Numbered from the stretch's first letter, positions 34,440-46,197 are shown. The stretch is 64,000 nt of DNA from Lentinus brumalis (GCA_001792895.1 MARA01000035.1:62001-126000), one strand, 5' to 3'. Program-made: numbers and translations. The notes: generated by a model not told the origin, from the sequence alone.

Positions 34440-35252
34440 TTACGCAACGCTATGGTCGACAGCATAAGTATGAGCGAGGTCCCACTTCCGCTTGAGCGCA
34501 CGCACCTGACGATGGCCTCAATTTCGAACAGCGCGTCGAGCGGAAGCCTCGCAACCTGGACAGCCGACCGCGCAGGCTTGTGCTCGCCAAAGAAGTCGGC
34601 ATAGATCGCGTTCACCGGCTTGAAGTCGTCCATGGACTGCAAGAACACCTGCGCACGTATAGCACCGCGGTCAGCCTCCGTCCATGGAACGCGACGCCAG
34701 CGGAGGGTAGTGGATAGATGGATAGAAAGAGGGACGCACCGTGGTCTTGACGACCTTCCCGACCTCGCTCCCGCCTGCCTCGATGACCGCCTTCATGTTC
34801 TTGAGAGCCTGCCTCGCCTGCGCCTCGACGCCGCCCTCGACCTTCAAGCCCCGACCCGCTTCCGCGATCAGCACCCAGAGACACGACACGACGAATATGA
34901 ACTGACCAGCTTCCCCGTAGACGGGTCCAGTCCGAGCGAGCCAGAGCAGAAGAGCAGGTCCCCGACGCGGACCGCCTGGGTGTACGGGCCAACCGCCGCG
35001 GGTGCGTCTGCGGTCACTGAGTCAGAACCCCGCCGTTGCTCGTCTTCCAGATCAAGGTAGCTCACGGGAAGTGGAGACGAGAGAGAGAGACGGGTGGGTC
35101 GTGACGGAGCTCATCGTGCGAGGATGCTGGGAGAGAACCGGGGTGAGTGTTCTGGTGAGACGTGCGTGGGCGTTGGAAGCAAAGGGTCGGGAGAGCGAGA
35201 CGGAAAGAAAGCGGGTCGTCGACGCGCAACGCAGCATCCTCTGCAGACCCAA
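34440..35252 (-). CDS. RidA/YjgF/Hmf1-Mmf1 family protein, probably mitochondrial
   Basis: Reactive imine/enamine deaminase family, which clears 2-aminoacrylate-type intermediates. The N-terminus ([20 protein letters not shown], Arg/Ser-rich, no acids) looks like a mitochondrial presequence. An intron (GTGAGC...GCAG) joins LVSTSH to [20 protein letters not shown], then [62 protein letters not shown] and the signature [20 protein letters not shown] with the conserved substrate-binding Arg. A small last exon after intron GTGCGT...CATAG gives IVSVA and a stop at 34440-34442, the usual family end. Confidence 0.85.
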
Positions 35253-35532
35253 CGTAAGTACCGCGTCGAGTGACGATTAATGTATTTCAGAACGTCTGCA
35301 ACACGCACTGTGTGTGTATGGGTAGGTGATGGGTTGAAGCAACCTTACGGCATGCCTCCATGGGCTACACAGAACTGGATTCTCCTCCAGAAAGTTAACC
35401 TACAGTCATACCAGTCCTGTCTAGCAACCAATTGCAACCTGCCGAGACGTGACACACACGCAAACCAAGATATATCACCCAGCTAGATACAGCACACCAT
35501 CTCCCCATGATCGTCGTGTCTCGCAATGACAT

Positions 35533-37836
35533 CTACACACCAATACCACCCGCCCACTCCTTCACCTCAATCCGGTCCCCGACGCGCACGACGCCCTCCC
35601 CACCGACGACCGCGTTGCACCCAAAGCACGCCTTGCTCTTGCGCTCCGGGTCCCGCCCCGTCCGGAACTTCATCAGCACCTTGTACGGCACCGCCGCGTC
35701 GCGCACCCCGGTCGTCGGGTCGACGTTGGGCAGCTGTGGGCGAGCGTCAGACCAAGTTCAAGCATGCACGACCCCGCACTGAACGTACAAGACAGCGAGT
35801 GCACTTCGACACGAGGGAGAACGTGCGCGTCTCGTCTGACCCCTCCGTGGGCTCGACGGGTCGGATGACGATCTGCCGCCACATATCCTCCGCAAAGGGC
35901 ACGCCCGAGCCTTTGAACACGATGTTCGGGCGGAACCTGGTCGTCAGATGTTTCATTCAGCGCTCTCCGAGAGAGCCCGGGACATCTCGCACCTTTCGAT
36001 GTTAACCCCGCCATCCCGCCACCGCTCGCGGTCTATGCCGCCAATACGGCCTGCCGGGGTCTCGTCCTGCGCGAACTGGCTCACAACGCGCCGAACCTCC
36101 TGGAGGCTCTCCTCGCTCGCGACAAGGAACGGGTACCCGTCCTGGAACACCGCTGACGCCTCGAGGTCCGGGAAGGCCCACGTCGGGGGGCACGGACGCA
36201 CTCGCGGGCCCTTCATCACAAGGTGAACGGCGCGGCCAAAGTAGTCGGAGAGGATCTCGGAGGGGGAGCGGGTGCCTGGCTCTGACGAGGGGCAGACGTA
36301 CCCTTGGACGACGTATGTGCCGAACATCGTGCAGTCGTCGACGCTGCGCGTGGGAGGGGGACCGTCAGCAACGCATCAGAACGCGAAGGGAGTGCGTGAC
36401 TGCGACATACACGGGCCAGTCGGATACCATGTCTTGCGTGGGGTACAGAGGGACGGAGAAAGGCTCGCAGTCGGAGTCCTCCGGGAACGAGACGACCAAT
36501 CTACCCCCGTACGGCGACGCGTCGTCGACTTTTATGCGCGGGGTGATGAGGACCATCTGTCTCGCCGTGATGAGCGTACATGATGACACGCGCACGACCA
36601 CGAACAGACGTACCTTGCTTACTTCTCTGGCGGTGATAATGGCATGCGACCCCGCCTCTATGATACACCATCTTCTATCGTTCTGCAACACGCGACACAG
36701 TCAGCGCATGGGTCAGGGGGTGGAGGACATCTAAGTGACTAGATAGTCGGCCCATCTGATACATGGCGTCGAGCAAGCTACACTGGTCGCGCTCCTGCTT
36801 CCACCATGACCCAATCTAAGCTCCCTTAGTTGGCAACATATATGCCAGTCATGCGCCACAACTATGTTTCTGTATGTTCGATGACTTTGCTCCCTGCCTG
36901 GAAGAGCCACTCCTGCTAAACTATCCCGGATGCTATGCCGCGAGCCCAAAGTTAACCTGCACCCTGCGTCAGATGCCGGCGCAAAGTGCAGGCAACAGGT
37001 CCCTTGAGAAAACACTGCCCCAGCACTTGTCCTACCCATTGGAAAGTCACTGTGGTACTGAATGGCCTCGCGATTGAGCGCTCTGGGAATAAGCCAGGCG
37101 CAAGTATCGGTGATGGCCAACCTGGAGGGCCACGCCGACGGAGATGTATGCTGAGAGCAGAACGGCCGTCAAGGCCATGACGTAGGATCATGCTGCCCGC
37201 GACCAGGCAGAAAGTGGAGGACAGTTCGCCGGACATATCTTTTTGTGGATGTGACCCTTTAGGATGCGCGGCACTAATAAAGAAGAACTGAAAGCGAACG
37301 CCTGTCCATAGATCATGACTAAGGGGCCGAGGTGACTCGCGCGTGCAGACGCACATGCGTATGGCCCCTGTATGCAATGAACGGGGGGACGACGGCGAAG
37401 GGCAAGGACATACCTCCAGACCTTCAGGCGAGTACCGCGACTCGGTAACAGATGTCCCGCGGCAGCTCTGCACATCGCAAGACATGAGCGAACGGTACGG
37501 ACACAACACCACGGTGTGTTTACGCACCTTGATAGGGTGCACAAGAATCTTCGAGACCCGAGTGTCGCCAATATCGAACGGCACTGTGATTTCGCGCTCA
37601 AACGCATACGCATTCGCGACCCCGCCCTTCAAATCGTCCTTCAGCAGCTCCGGCGGACAAGCAGGGCGTCCACTGGGACTGCCCCCTTTCTTGTCTTTGG
37701 ACGTCGTCCTGAACCATGTCCACAGCAAGCCAGCGAGCGACAGTACGAGGGCAGCGAGGGACCATGCGAGCGATGACGGGGGCTGGTCAAGCCAGTGTTG
37801 AGCGGCGCGGTTGAAGAAGGGAATTGCCACATGCAT
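35533..37836 (-). CDS. MOSC-domain protein, mARC-like molybdenum enzyme
   Basis: Resembles mitochondrial amidoxime-reducing component proteins: an N-terminal membrane anchor (WSLAALVLSLAGLLWTWF), then the MOSC N-terminal beta-barrel (VSKILVHPIK joined over an intron to SCRGTSVTESRYSPEGLE, then NDRRWCIIEAGSHAIITARE), then the MOSC domain (PSEILSDYFGRAVHLVMKGP, NIERFRPNIVFKGSG, PFAEDMWRQIVIRP, FSLVSKCTRCLLPNVDP). The Cys in SKCTRC is in place as the likely molybdenum ligand. It ends GDRIEVKEWAGGIGV. One intron (36683-37413) is 731 bp, more than ten times the others. Family role: molybdopterin-dependent reduction of N-hydroxylated compounds on the outer mitochondrial membrane; assignment to mARC rather than another MOSC protein rests on the anchor and domain order. 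Confidence 0.85.
36683..37413 (-). other. oversized intron within the MOSC gene
   Basis: Bounded by good splice sites (GTATGTCC donor, TGTTGCAG acceptor with GCTGAC before it). The coding sequence on both sides is contiguous in the family (SPEGLE then NDRRW), so the 731 bp are intronic. Removal of an internal piece of about 650 bp would leave an ordinary intron. No terminal repeats or gene recognised inside. Confidence 0.6.
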
Positions 37837-38408
37837 GTCCGGAATGTCCGCACGAGCTTGAATGGGCGCCTACGTGGAGGTGCCTGTATGCGCGCGGAAG
37901 TTGCCGTGGGCATACTCAACGCTCAGGCCTCCGCTGACATCATCGTAGCACCCAGGTATGTACTAGTACTTACATAGCACCCTAGATACTAGTCACACTG
38001 TGTGCAACGAGAACGTAGACACTACCTGTATGTATGCGCAGCCCGATATACACATAGTGAGGTAGTGCGAGTGCAAGCAGCAGTCAGGGAGCTGGCGGTG
38101 CAGTGGCAGGCGGAAGGACTAGTACTGGGCGCGGGATGGTGGTGGTAGAGGAGAAGGAATCTACGTGCAGGCAGACGTCAACGCGTCGAATAAGTAATTT
38201 ATACCAAAAGGGGATGACGAGACGACTCGGAGAGAGCCGACGCTAGTAACATGCATGACTGCCAATATTCATCACATGTGTGCGGTGGGCCCTGCGTACA
38301 GTTTAGTACTATGCACTTGTATGTGCCTCCTTCCGAATGCTGTGAAATAATGTTACATCTATAAGGACCTTGTGCTCTACTTGCCACCTGGCCGCGAATG
38401 ACCGCAAT
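37837..38408. other. intergenic, no gene seen
   Basis: Between the MOSC gene start and the 3' end of the first Pin1-type gene. Contains a few ACTAGTACT words, nothing else notable. Confidence 0.5.
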
Positions 38409-39155
38409 CTATGCTGTACGCAGGATGAGATGCACTCCGCTGTGTGTGCTGACGACGTCGCTGATCTCGCCGACCTTGAGAGCGAACGTCGCCTCCTCAA
38501 AAGGCTTCTGCATCTGGCCCTACAATACCCAATCGGCGACCCTCAGCGCGACCACGAGAAAGAGGTCAGTGTATGCGTCAACGTACGGGCTTGAAGAACC
38601 CCAGGTCGCCGCCGCGGGAATGTGAGGAATCGTCGCTGTACTTGGACGCGAGCTCTGCAAATCTCTCTGGGTCGCCGTTGATCTCGGATGCGTACTCTCG
38701 AAGCATCTCGATCGCCTCCTCCTTCGACCGCGTGATGCTGTCCTAGACACGAAGCACATATTGTGAGCCTTGACATGGAGCACAAAGGGTAGGTTGGGGA
38801 AGAAATAGGTTCGTCACATAGCTTGCAGCCAAGATAACAGACCGGATAAAAGTACTTACCTCCTTCCAGCTACTCGGACGCCTGCTCTCTCGGTGCTTGA
38901 CCAGCAGATGGCTCGCGCGCACCTGCGCCGGGCGATCCGACTTCAGGAGGTGTTGCTGTGCGCCCGGGAGCGACGCGATCTGGTCGTGCGTCAGGCCCGG
39001 CGGTGCTTCCCAGATCGACTCGCGGGTCTCGGCGTTGTAGAAGTAGGGAACCCCGCGCGAGGACGACATTCGAACTTCCCAAGATGACTGGTCACGCGGG
39101 TAGCGCTTTCAGCCTCGCATTGCTGGCTCGAAGAGGCACGAGTAGTGCGTACCAT
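38409..39155 (-). CDS. WW-domain parvulin prolyl isomerase (Pin1/Ess1 type), Cys-to-Asp copy
   Basis: Peptidyl-prolyl cis-trans isomerase acting on phospho-Ser/Thr-Pro. ATG is followed at once by an intron (39155-39153, then GTACGC...GACCAG), then a WW domain ([27 protein letters not shown]), a linker, and the parvulin domain: [20 protein letters not shown] (phosphate-binding Lys/Arg patch kept), [60 protein letters not shown] and [10 protein letters not shown] with the conserved His. The active-site position equivalent to Cys113 of human Pin1 is Asp here (SDDSS, codon GAT), whereas the downstream paralog keeps Cys. Asp at this site is normal in Par14-type parvulins, so the enzyme may still be active with altered properties. 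Confidence 0.92.
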
Positions 39156-39664
39156 GGTTGCAGGATGAGCGGATGAGCGAGTCTCAGCAAGAGTGAATTC
39201 GTCCGGGGAGGTGATGGTTGTAGATTGCACGTTGAACTTGATCAACGCGTTATCGGTCGGTCCGGCTTGAAGCTTGAGCGCTCGCTGGCTTATTCACAGC
39301 GTCCACGCACCACGACCATATCACCGCAGATCTAGACGCAGTGACACATCTGGGATATCCGGTGATGGATCGAAGGCCTCGTGGGAGTCGACGGCGAGGT
39401 TTCCAAAGACACCGGAACCTCGTGAACTCTTGAACATATGAGCAGATGCACAACCTCTTCTCGGCCGTTGGGGTCAAGTGCTCGCTCGTGCTGGCCTCTG
39501 TTGACTGGTGTTTCGGACAAAGATCCTTCTTGGAGGATGCACATACCATATGTATGACGATAGCACAAAGGTGTACTGTTACCTCGATTCGAATGCTATG
39601 AGATTACACCGGTAAGAAGACTTCTTGCTCTATTCTTGAACTCCTAGACGCGATCGAGGTCCAT
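39156..39664. other. intergenic between tandem Pin1 genes
   Basis: Promoter region of the downstream gene on the minus strand. Short open frames present lack recognisable content. Confidence 0.5.
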
Positions 39665-40404
39665 CTATGCGGTGCGCAGAATGAGGTGCACCCCGCTGTC
39701 CGTGCTGATAACATCGCTGATCTCGCCGACCTTGAGGGCATACGTGGCGTCCTCGAACGGCTTCTGCATTTGGCCCTGTGGTACGCAGCAAGTTAGCTTG
39801 AGGAGACAAGTCAGTATATGCGCAACGCACCGGCTTGAAGAACCCGAGGTCTCCGCCGTTGGAGTGCGAGGAGCAGTCGCTGTACTTCGACGCGAGCTCT
39901 GCAAACTTTTCCGGATCACCATTGATCTCCGACGCGTATTCATTGAGCATCTCAATCGCCTCCTCCTTCGACCGTGTGATGTTCGCCTACACGACGCAGA
40001 CGGCGTCAGATCCAGGACAGCAGCGCATGAAAGACAAGGAAGAGGGCGGGGAGATAGTAATGTGGTGGAAACAGACAGATCTAGACTGGGCGCAAGTACT
40101 CACCTCCTTCCAGCTACTCGGCCGCCTGCTCCCTCGGTGCTTGACCAACAGGTGGCTCGCGCGCACCTGCGCCGGGCGATCCGAGTTCAGAAGGTGCTGC
40201 TTCGCGCCCGGGAGCGACGCAATCTGGTCTTGGGTAAGGCCGGGGGGTGCTTCCCACATCGACTCGTGGGTCTCGGTATTGTAAAAGTAGGGCACCCCAC
40301 GCGAGGACGAAATCCGGACTTCCCAAGACGACTGCAACACAAGCATTGATGTCAGCCCCAAACCTCCGACCCAGAGATTCGTGTATACAGGTATCACGTA
40401 CCAT
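39665..40404 (-). CDS. ESS1: WW-domain parvulin prolyl isomerase (Pin1/Ess1)
   Basis: Same architecture and intron positions as the neighbouring copy: ATG|intron, WW domain ([27 protein letters not shown]), parvulin domain with [82 protein letters not shown]. The catalytic Cys (SDCSS, codon TGC) is retained, so this is probably the ancestral Ess1/Pin1 enzyme, which in yeast regulates the RNA polymerase II C-terminal domain. Introns GTGAGT...GTGTAG and GTGCGT...CACAG. Confidence 0.93.
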
Positions 40405-40730
40405 GGTTGCGACAAGAACAAGTGTAGCGGGCGAGGCGATGAGTTTGGTATGTCCGGGAGATGGTGGTGGTCGATTGGAAGTTGAACCGGCGGCGGGAAC
40501 CCGATCAACCGCGTCATCAGTCTGGTTTAGGTAATCTAAGCGCCCGACCGCTATAACCATATTTACAACTTGACTGGAATGCTCATCGGTCGTGCACGCG
40601 GAAGCTCGACATGGCCCACTTGCTCAAGGCAAAGTGCATTGATCAAATCAGTTCGTTAAAATTCACTAGGTCCCGACGTTCTCTCCGCATCTACAAATTT
40701 ATTTTAGCAGGCAGCAAGTTCCCCTCCCCC
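40405..40730. other. intergenic, no feature seen
   Basis: About 325 bp between ESS1 and the 3' end of the first F-box-like gene. Confidence 0.5.
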
Positions 40731-41900
40731 TCATGCGACACGCGCATACAAACGACCGGCCGTCCACGGATTAGTATCTCTGCCCTTTGGACAGTGGGGA
40801 TCGTGTCCAGAATGCGGTGTGCCCACCAATGTGCATGCGAGATTTCGAGGTACGACGCCCTGACCGACGCAAGAGAGTACGTCTGCCAACAGATCAATCT
40901 CCGAGGGAGCCGTCTCCGGATATTCGTGATACTGTCCGACATGCAGCACCAGTCGGCGCACTGTACGGCACGATAGGCCCAGGGTCCATATGTCCACGAC
41001 GCTACCGCTGAGCTCGTCGAGGGTCCTCCAGGGAGGAATGCCCATTTTGTTGGCCCCGCGCCGGAAGAATCTCTCTTCGAAGTCCTCCTGGTGGTCTGAA
41101 GCCGTAAAGTTCAAGGAGTTAAGATGCACCACCTCGACGGCAAGAGAGGATAATCTAGGCCAGGCTATGTAGCATGGCCTGGTATACACGGTTTTCCCGG
41201 TTTCCAAGACAATGTTCAGTCCTGACACTTCCGGGAAGCTCATCGTCGGAGTTCGATCTTCGTTGAGAGATGGCGTATAGATCTTTCGAAGTGTCAGATG
41301 CTACGCAGGATCAGTCGTGTTGATTATGACATCACTAGTAGAAGCAACTTACTCGCAAAGGCGTCTTGATTTTCGCTAAGAACCGCATAGAAAGGCTGGA
41401 ACAATCTTCGCTCAACGACAGGTCGTTGAGAGATGCGAGGGATACGATTTCCCGTTGCAAAGCGTCCTCGCTGAGCAAGCTGTACGCCGGAGTAAGGGAT
41501 AGCCTCGACACGTCTGAGAGTTTGGGCATGAGTTCGGCAAGAGCTATCGCGAAAGGCTCGATAGGCTCGAATCTCAGCTCCTTGGGGACGTCGATAGTGA
41601 GGTCCTTCACGAAACGTGCTATCGAACCGTCGTCCGCCATGCAGAACATCACGAAGGAGGCTGCTTTAGCGTCTCGATTTTGATCCCTGAAGATGCTAGT
41701 AACTTTCCCCCTGTGTGATAACAGGCACGAGACAGGAGCATCATCGCTGCGACCGTCGACTGACACGCAGGATATGAGCGGTAAGAGGAGAGCGCGGACT
41801 CCACGATGGCATAGAAGACATCGTCGTTCAGATACGGGATCCTACTCGCGTTGTTAGCCAGCGACCGCGACCGGAAAGATGGCGCGAATAAGCCTTACAT
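40731..41900 (-). CDS. F-box-like protein with leucine-rich C-terminus, copy 1
   Basis: Member of the large basidiomycete F-box-like family, probably a substrate adaptor of SCF ubiquitin ligases. The start codon is split by an intron: AT at 41900-41899, intron 41898-41842 (57 bp), then G, giving MIPYLNDDVFYAIVESALLL. Next come DDGSIARFVKDLTIDVPKEL and LAELMPKLSDVSRLSLTPAY. An intron after the KTPLR segment joins HLTLRKIYTPSLNEDRT, then WTLGLSCRTVRRLVLHVGQY and PSEIDLLADVL, ending at 40731. It is shorter than the paralogs at 42897 and 49775 and may be truncated at its C-terminus, where the sequence turns basic and unlike the family. Confidence 0.65.
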
Positions 41901-41978
41901 GCCTTGGCAAGCGGACAGAGCGGGCAAGCGGACAGAGCAGGATGGTGATGTGCGGTGTACAAGATAACGTACAAGCAG

Positions 41979-42161
41979 CACGGCGGGGATCTCAGCGTTT
42001 CAGACGGGCGAAAAGTCGAGGTAAATACGCCGTCCGAGGTTACCTTTGTCCCGTTTTGCTCGAAACGGGAGAAAAGGCGGTTGAAAGGTTACCTCGCGCG
42101 GCGACTTTTCGCCCATTGGCACGCCTTTTGGCCCAACCGAAACGTCGAGATCCCTGCCGTG
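41979..42161. mobile_element. MITE-like hairpin element
   Basis: A 183-bp almost continuous inverted repeat: CACGGC(G/A)GGGATCTC at both ends, GGGCGAAAAGTCG (42005-42017 and complement at about 42101-42113), CGAGGT(T/A)ACCTTT, and a central CCCGTTT...AAACGGG around TGCTCG. Flanked on both sides by CAG (41976-41978 and 42162-42164), a possible 3-bp target duplication. It sits about 80 bp upstream of the first F-box-like gene. No coding capacity. Confidence 0.75.
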
Positions 42162-42896
42162 CAGTGCAGATCTGAGAGGTGTAATGGGAGTTAGGCAGTC
42201 GAGTCAGATTCGACCCGGAGTGAGTCAATTTCGGCTGTCAGTCGTTGAAAGCTGTGTTCAAGGCGCCGGGATAACCACAGAGGAGGCGCAAGCCAGAGCA
42301 TGAGGCCACTTCCTATTGTCCAGGAGATGATATTGCATACCGCGTCTCCGTCTTAGTTTATAAGTCCATGCATGCACCCACTGGTCTTCGAAACTCCTGG
42401 CATCGAGACTTCCGCTCTTCTTACAAAAGAGATCCCACCCAAGTTGAACCAAGTTGCTGCGCAATCAGCCGCGTCCATGATAATGCAGAGCACATCATCG
42501 TTCAACGGAAGAACCCTGTGCAGCTAACGTTAGTTCTCGGGTTGCCGTAAGATTGAGCCGGTAAACACAGATCTAGCACTCACATAGCACCGATGGAAGT
42601 TGATGACGGTAGGACTCAAATATTGGCGGAACAAGGCATCGTCTTGACGATTGAGAGAGATCAGGATTTGGATCGAAAGTTCGAAGAGACGTATGAACAA
42701 TCAGGGGAGGTGGTGTCTGCGTTTTCCCATCATTACACCCACAACATTAGTCAAGAGCGTCGCACCGAGCTCACAGAAAGCGAACAGTAGGGCGAATGTC
42801 TGTCGGCCAACGGTATGAATCCGTACGCGTCCCGGGACCGCGCCAGCACGAGCGTTTCCTCTGTGATGCAATACGTGCCGTCCAATCCGCTCAATG
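42162..42896. other. intergenic between two F-box-like genes
   Basis: Minus-strand open frames of 60-100 codons occur here but show no family sequence. One could be a decayed exon, which I cannot support. Confidence 0.4.
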
Positions 42897-44315
42897 TCAG
42901 TGTGCGCGGACATGCCTCGAAACCTCCACCTCCACCTCCTCTAGAGAGGGCATCTCGTGCCGAATCTCCTGCGCCCAGCCCTTGATGTCGATCTCTTCTG
43001 ACCATCCGGGTGGCGGGGAGTGTTCTCCGCACGACGCTCCATTCCACTCGTCCGAGTTACCGAGTCTCAACCGGAAACTTCTTACGCCCGACGGTACGAA
43101 GCATTGCGCAACATGCGCCTGGAAGTAGGTCACCAACCTGGGGGAATGTGGCACCATACGAATGCACTCACCACGCACGACTTCATAACATCGATATCTC
43201 GTTTGCCCAACGCTAGAGTCACCGTCAACGCGTCGAGTCCGTGAGTGACGGCGACAGGGTGCTTCAAGAATTCATCGCCGGCCAACGTCAACTCCAACAC
43301 CTCAGGACGGACGTCCGCGAGCACATCCGGTAGCAAGCGCAGGTCCCGATCATGCGGGATGTACAGCGCCAGCCGCTTGACCTTGCACGAGAGCCCAAGG
43401 ACCCAGGCCGTCGGAAGGTCGGTCTCAAGCTGCGCCAGGTTCTCCCAACCTCTACCACTTGTCTGAGCGGCTTGGTTGATGCAGCGGACGTTCTGGGTGT
43501 CTCGCGCTCCGCTTAGTGCCCCCAAGGCGGGGTGACTGGGGTATTTTGAGTGACGTTCCCGGATGGCAGCGTAGGTAACGCTGAGACTCGACACGTGAGG
43601 GAAGACGCGGATGTAGGGGTCCATGATCAGGATGTCCATCCAGAGATAGGTGATGTGTAGCGTCGACACTCCTGCGAAGGTGCGGACGCCTGTCCTGAGT
43701 GGCCTCGGAATTACAATCTCTGACAAGGTCAATTTCTAGGGATCCGTTTGGGAGACGGTCAGCCATGCGTGTTTGAGTTTGGCAGGGCAAGAGACATACC
43801 CGGAGGTTCGATGATTGGAGGGTGATGAGGAGGTCCCCTGAGGTACTTCCCTTCAGCAAGGACAAGTCCTCCAGGGACGTCAAAGACGTGAACGCCTCTG
43901 CCAGTGCTTCGTGCCCGCGCAGGAGGAGATCCGCACGGATGAGCGCGAGCTTCTTGATGCCGATGAACATGGGGACGAGTTCCGCGAGCGACGACGCAAG
44001 AGCCGGCGACAAGGGATATGTGGCCAAGGTGAGATCGCGTACATATGTCGCCCTAGAAGCCTTCTCGGCGAGGCAGAAATTGATGAAGGAGGAGATCTGC
44101 GAGCTGGTCCGAAGGTCGACATTGTGGGAGAGGAGGAGCTTCCCTCCTTCGTGGTACAGTCGACGAGATAAAAGCATCATCGCCACGGCGGTGGAACGGG
44201 CCGAGTCCCAAACCAGAATAGCCATAATGGCGATGAGGACGTCGTTGTTTAATGGTGTGGCCCTAGTCAGGTGTGAGTCTGCGTGAATTTGGGGTGCAAG
44301 AGTTGGCACTCACAT
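42897..44315 (-). CDS. F-box-like protein with leucine-rich C-terminus, copy 2
   Basis: Same family as 40731-41900 and 49775-51164. The start codon is split: AT at 44315-44314, intron 44313-44263 (51 bp), then GGCC, giving MATPLNNDVLIAIMAILVWD, the F-box-like helix region continuing MMLLSRRLYHEGGKLLLSHN. Then KASRATYVRDLTLATYPLSP, LIRADLLLRGHEALAEAF and LTSLEDLSLLKGSTS. An intron (GTATGTCTCT...CCTAG) leads to KLTLSEIVIPRPLRTGV, WVLGLSCKVKRLALYIPHD and LLPDVLADVRPEVLELTLAG. A last intron (GTGAGT...TTCCAG, phase 0) joins AHVAQCFVPSGVRSFRLRL, with the end at 42897. Likely an SCF adaptor; the target is unknown. Confidence 0.75.
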
Positions 44316-44978
44316 CTCTCCCTGAGACAGTGGTGGTAGGTAACAAAAACAGTGCCGCAGATGAGAAGACTTGCGAGACTACGACAGTCGCATTACTGGA
44401 AGTGGGCCTAGTATCCTAACTCTATCGATATCGCAGCACCACTCCGGTGCCAACGGTAAACTGAGCCTGCGCCGCAAGTGGTCCGCCTGAGACCGCGAAT
44501 TATTGGCGAGACTTGCGCGAGCAGAGGTTCGAGCTCAGATATGCTGATGAGGTGCTCTAGCGACCTCACGATGGCTTCACGGAGGGAGTTGCGACGTCGC
44601 GGTGAGAAGGTAGTATAGATGATCAGTGATTATTCCTCTGTGATTCCCCTGACAGATTTCATTAAGCCTGCACTGAAAACGGAGGTAAGCTTTCACGAGA
44701 TGATCATGATGAATACTGACACTAGTGTACGCACGATGCCGTCAAATTCATGAACGCCGAAGGTTAAGACGGCGTCCAGCGGCAACTCGAACTCCGAGTG
44801 GGCCGAGCTTGGGGCGGCGGGCCGAGTAGCGCACCGTCACGAGGCGTCACGTCACAGCATAACGCGACGCGCATGCGGCGCTTACTTAGCTAGCAAGCAT
44901 AACGCGAATACGCAATCGCAAGCTTAACCTCCTCCTCCGCCTCCTCGTCCTTCTCGTCCTCCTCGTCCTTGCGTCTTC
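44316..44978. promoter_or_regulatory. intergenic; pyrimidine-rich tract upstream of PUP2
   Basis: Divergent promoter region. An imperfect (CCTCCT/CGTCCT)n tract runs from about 44928 to 44972, ending a few bases before the PUP2 start codon. CT-rich stretches like this are common in fungal housekeeping promoters and 5' leaders. Confidence 0.5.
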
Positions 44979-46015
44979 ATGTTTTTAACACGCTCAGAAT
45001 ATGGTACGAAGTATATCAGGGTCGAAATCGCATCGCACTAATCCCGCCCCCAGACCGCGGTGTGAACACCTTCTCCCCGGAGGGACGTCTATTCCAAGGT
45101 ATGTACGCGTAACACGCATCCTGTCGACGGACGACTGGACTCACATATATATGCAGTCGAGTACGCCATTGAGGCCATCAAGGTACATCATATTTGTATG
45201 CAGCCAGCATCACGTCCTGAACGCCGATTCAGCTTGGCTCAACAACCGTCGGCGTCCGCACACCAGAAGGCGTCGTCCTCGGCGTCGAGAAGCGCGTCCA
45301 GTCACCCCTCCTCGAGTCCTCCTCCATCGAGAAGATCATGGAGATTGACCGCCACCTCGGCTGCGCCATGTCCGGCCTCACCGCCGACGCACGCACGATG
45401 ATCGACCACGCACGCGTCACCGCCCAGAATCACGCATTCACCTACGACGAGCAGATCAAGGTCGAGAGCGTCACGCAGGCGGTGTGCGACCTTGCCCTCC
45501 GGTTCGGCGAGAGTGTGCACGACGAGGACGCGATGATGAGTCGGCCGTTCGGTGTTGCGCTGTTGATTGCGGGAATCGACGAGCTGGGCCCACAACTGTG
45601 AGTACTCGCTTCATCGCTTTCTGGGCGTGGGTACTACGGGGCTGCGTAGATTCCACACGGATCCTTCGGGTACCTTCGTCCGCTATGACGCGAAGGCGAT
45701 CGGTTCGGGTTCAGAAGCTGCCCAGAGCGAGTTGCAGGACAAGTGGCACAAGGTACGTCGGTCCGTTCTCGACACGCTACGCCTCTGACACTGTACCGCA
45801 GCAAATGACTCTGCAAGAAGCTCAGATCCTCGTTTTGAGAGTATTGAAGCAAGTCATGGAGGAGAAGCTCGATCACCATAATGTCCAGCTCGCACAGGTG
45901 CGTTTGCTCTATCCCGTGTCGCCTCTCCGCGCTCAACTCCCTTCAGGTGACACCAACAGGCGGGTTCGAGATCCTCGATGAAGTTCGCCTAAAAGAGATC
46001 GTCGACATTATGTAG
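44979..46015 (+). CDS. PUP2: 20S proteasome alpha-5 subunit
   Basis: Non-catalytic alpha-ring subunit of the 20S proteasome. MFLTRSEY and D are joined over a first intron (GTACGAAG...CCCAG) to [20 protein letters not shown], the proteasome alpha signature, then after a second intron the substrate-channel core ([74 protein letters not shown]), [40 protein letters not shown], and the end KEIVDIM with stop TAG at 46013-46015. Five or so introns. Alpha-5 is recognised by the FLTRSEYDRGVNTF start and DELGPQLYHTDPSGT. Confidence 0.95.
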
Positions 46016-46197
46016 ACTCTGGACCTGACTGCTCTCCTTGGCATCGTTGTACCAATACGCAATGTAAGTTGTTGGGATCGGAAGTTGGCTTGCGTCACCT
46101 TGAAGGATACAATCATGCAGTCGATGATCTATCCTATGAGTCTATATGATCAGGCTATGCTACAAGATGCGTGTTTCTACAACGTCTTCTCTTCCAT

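Noticed and set aside
44521..44570. tRNA-like B-box word GGTTCGAG
   Set aside because: No cloverleaf can be drawn around it; single motif only.
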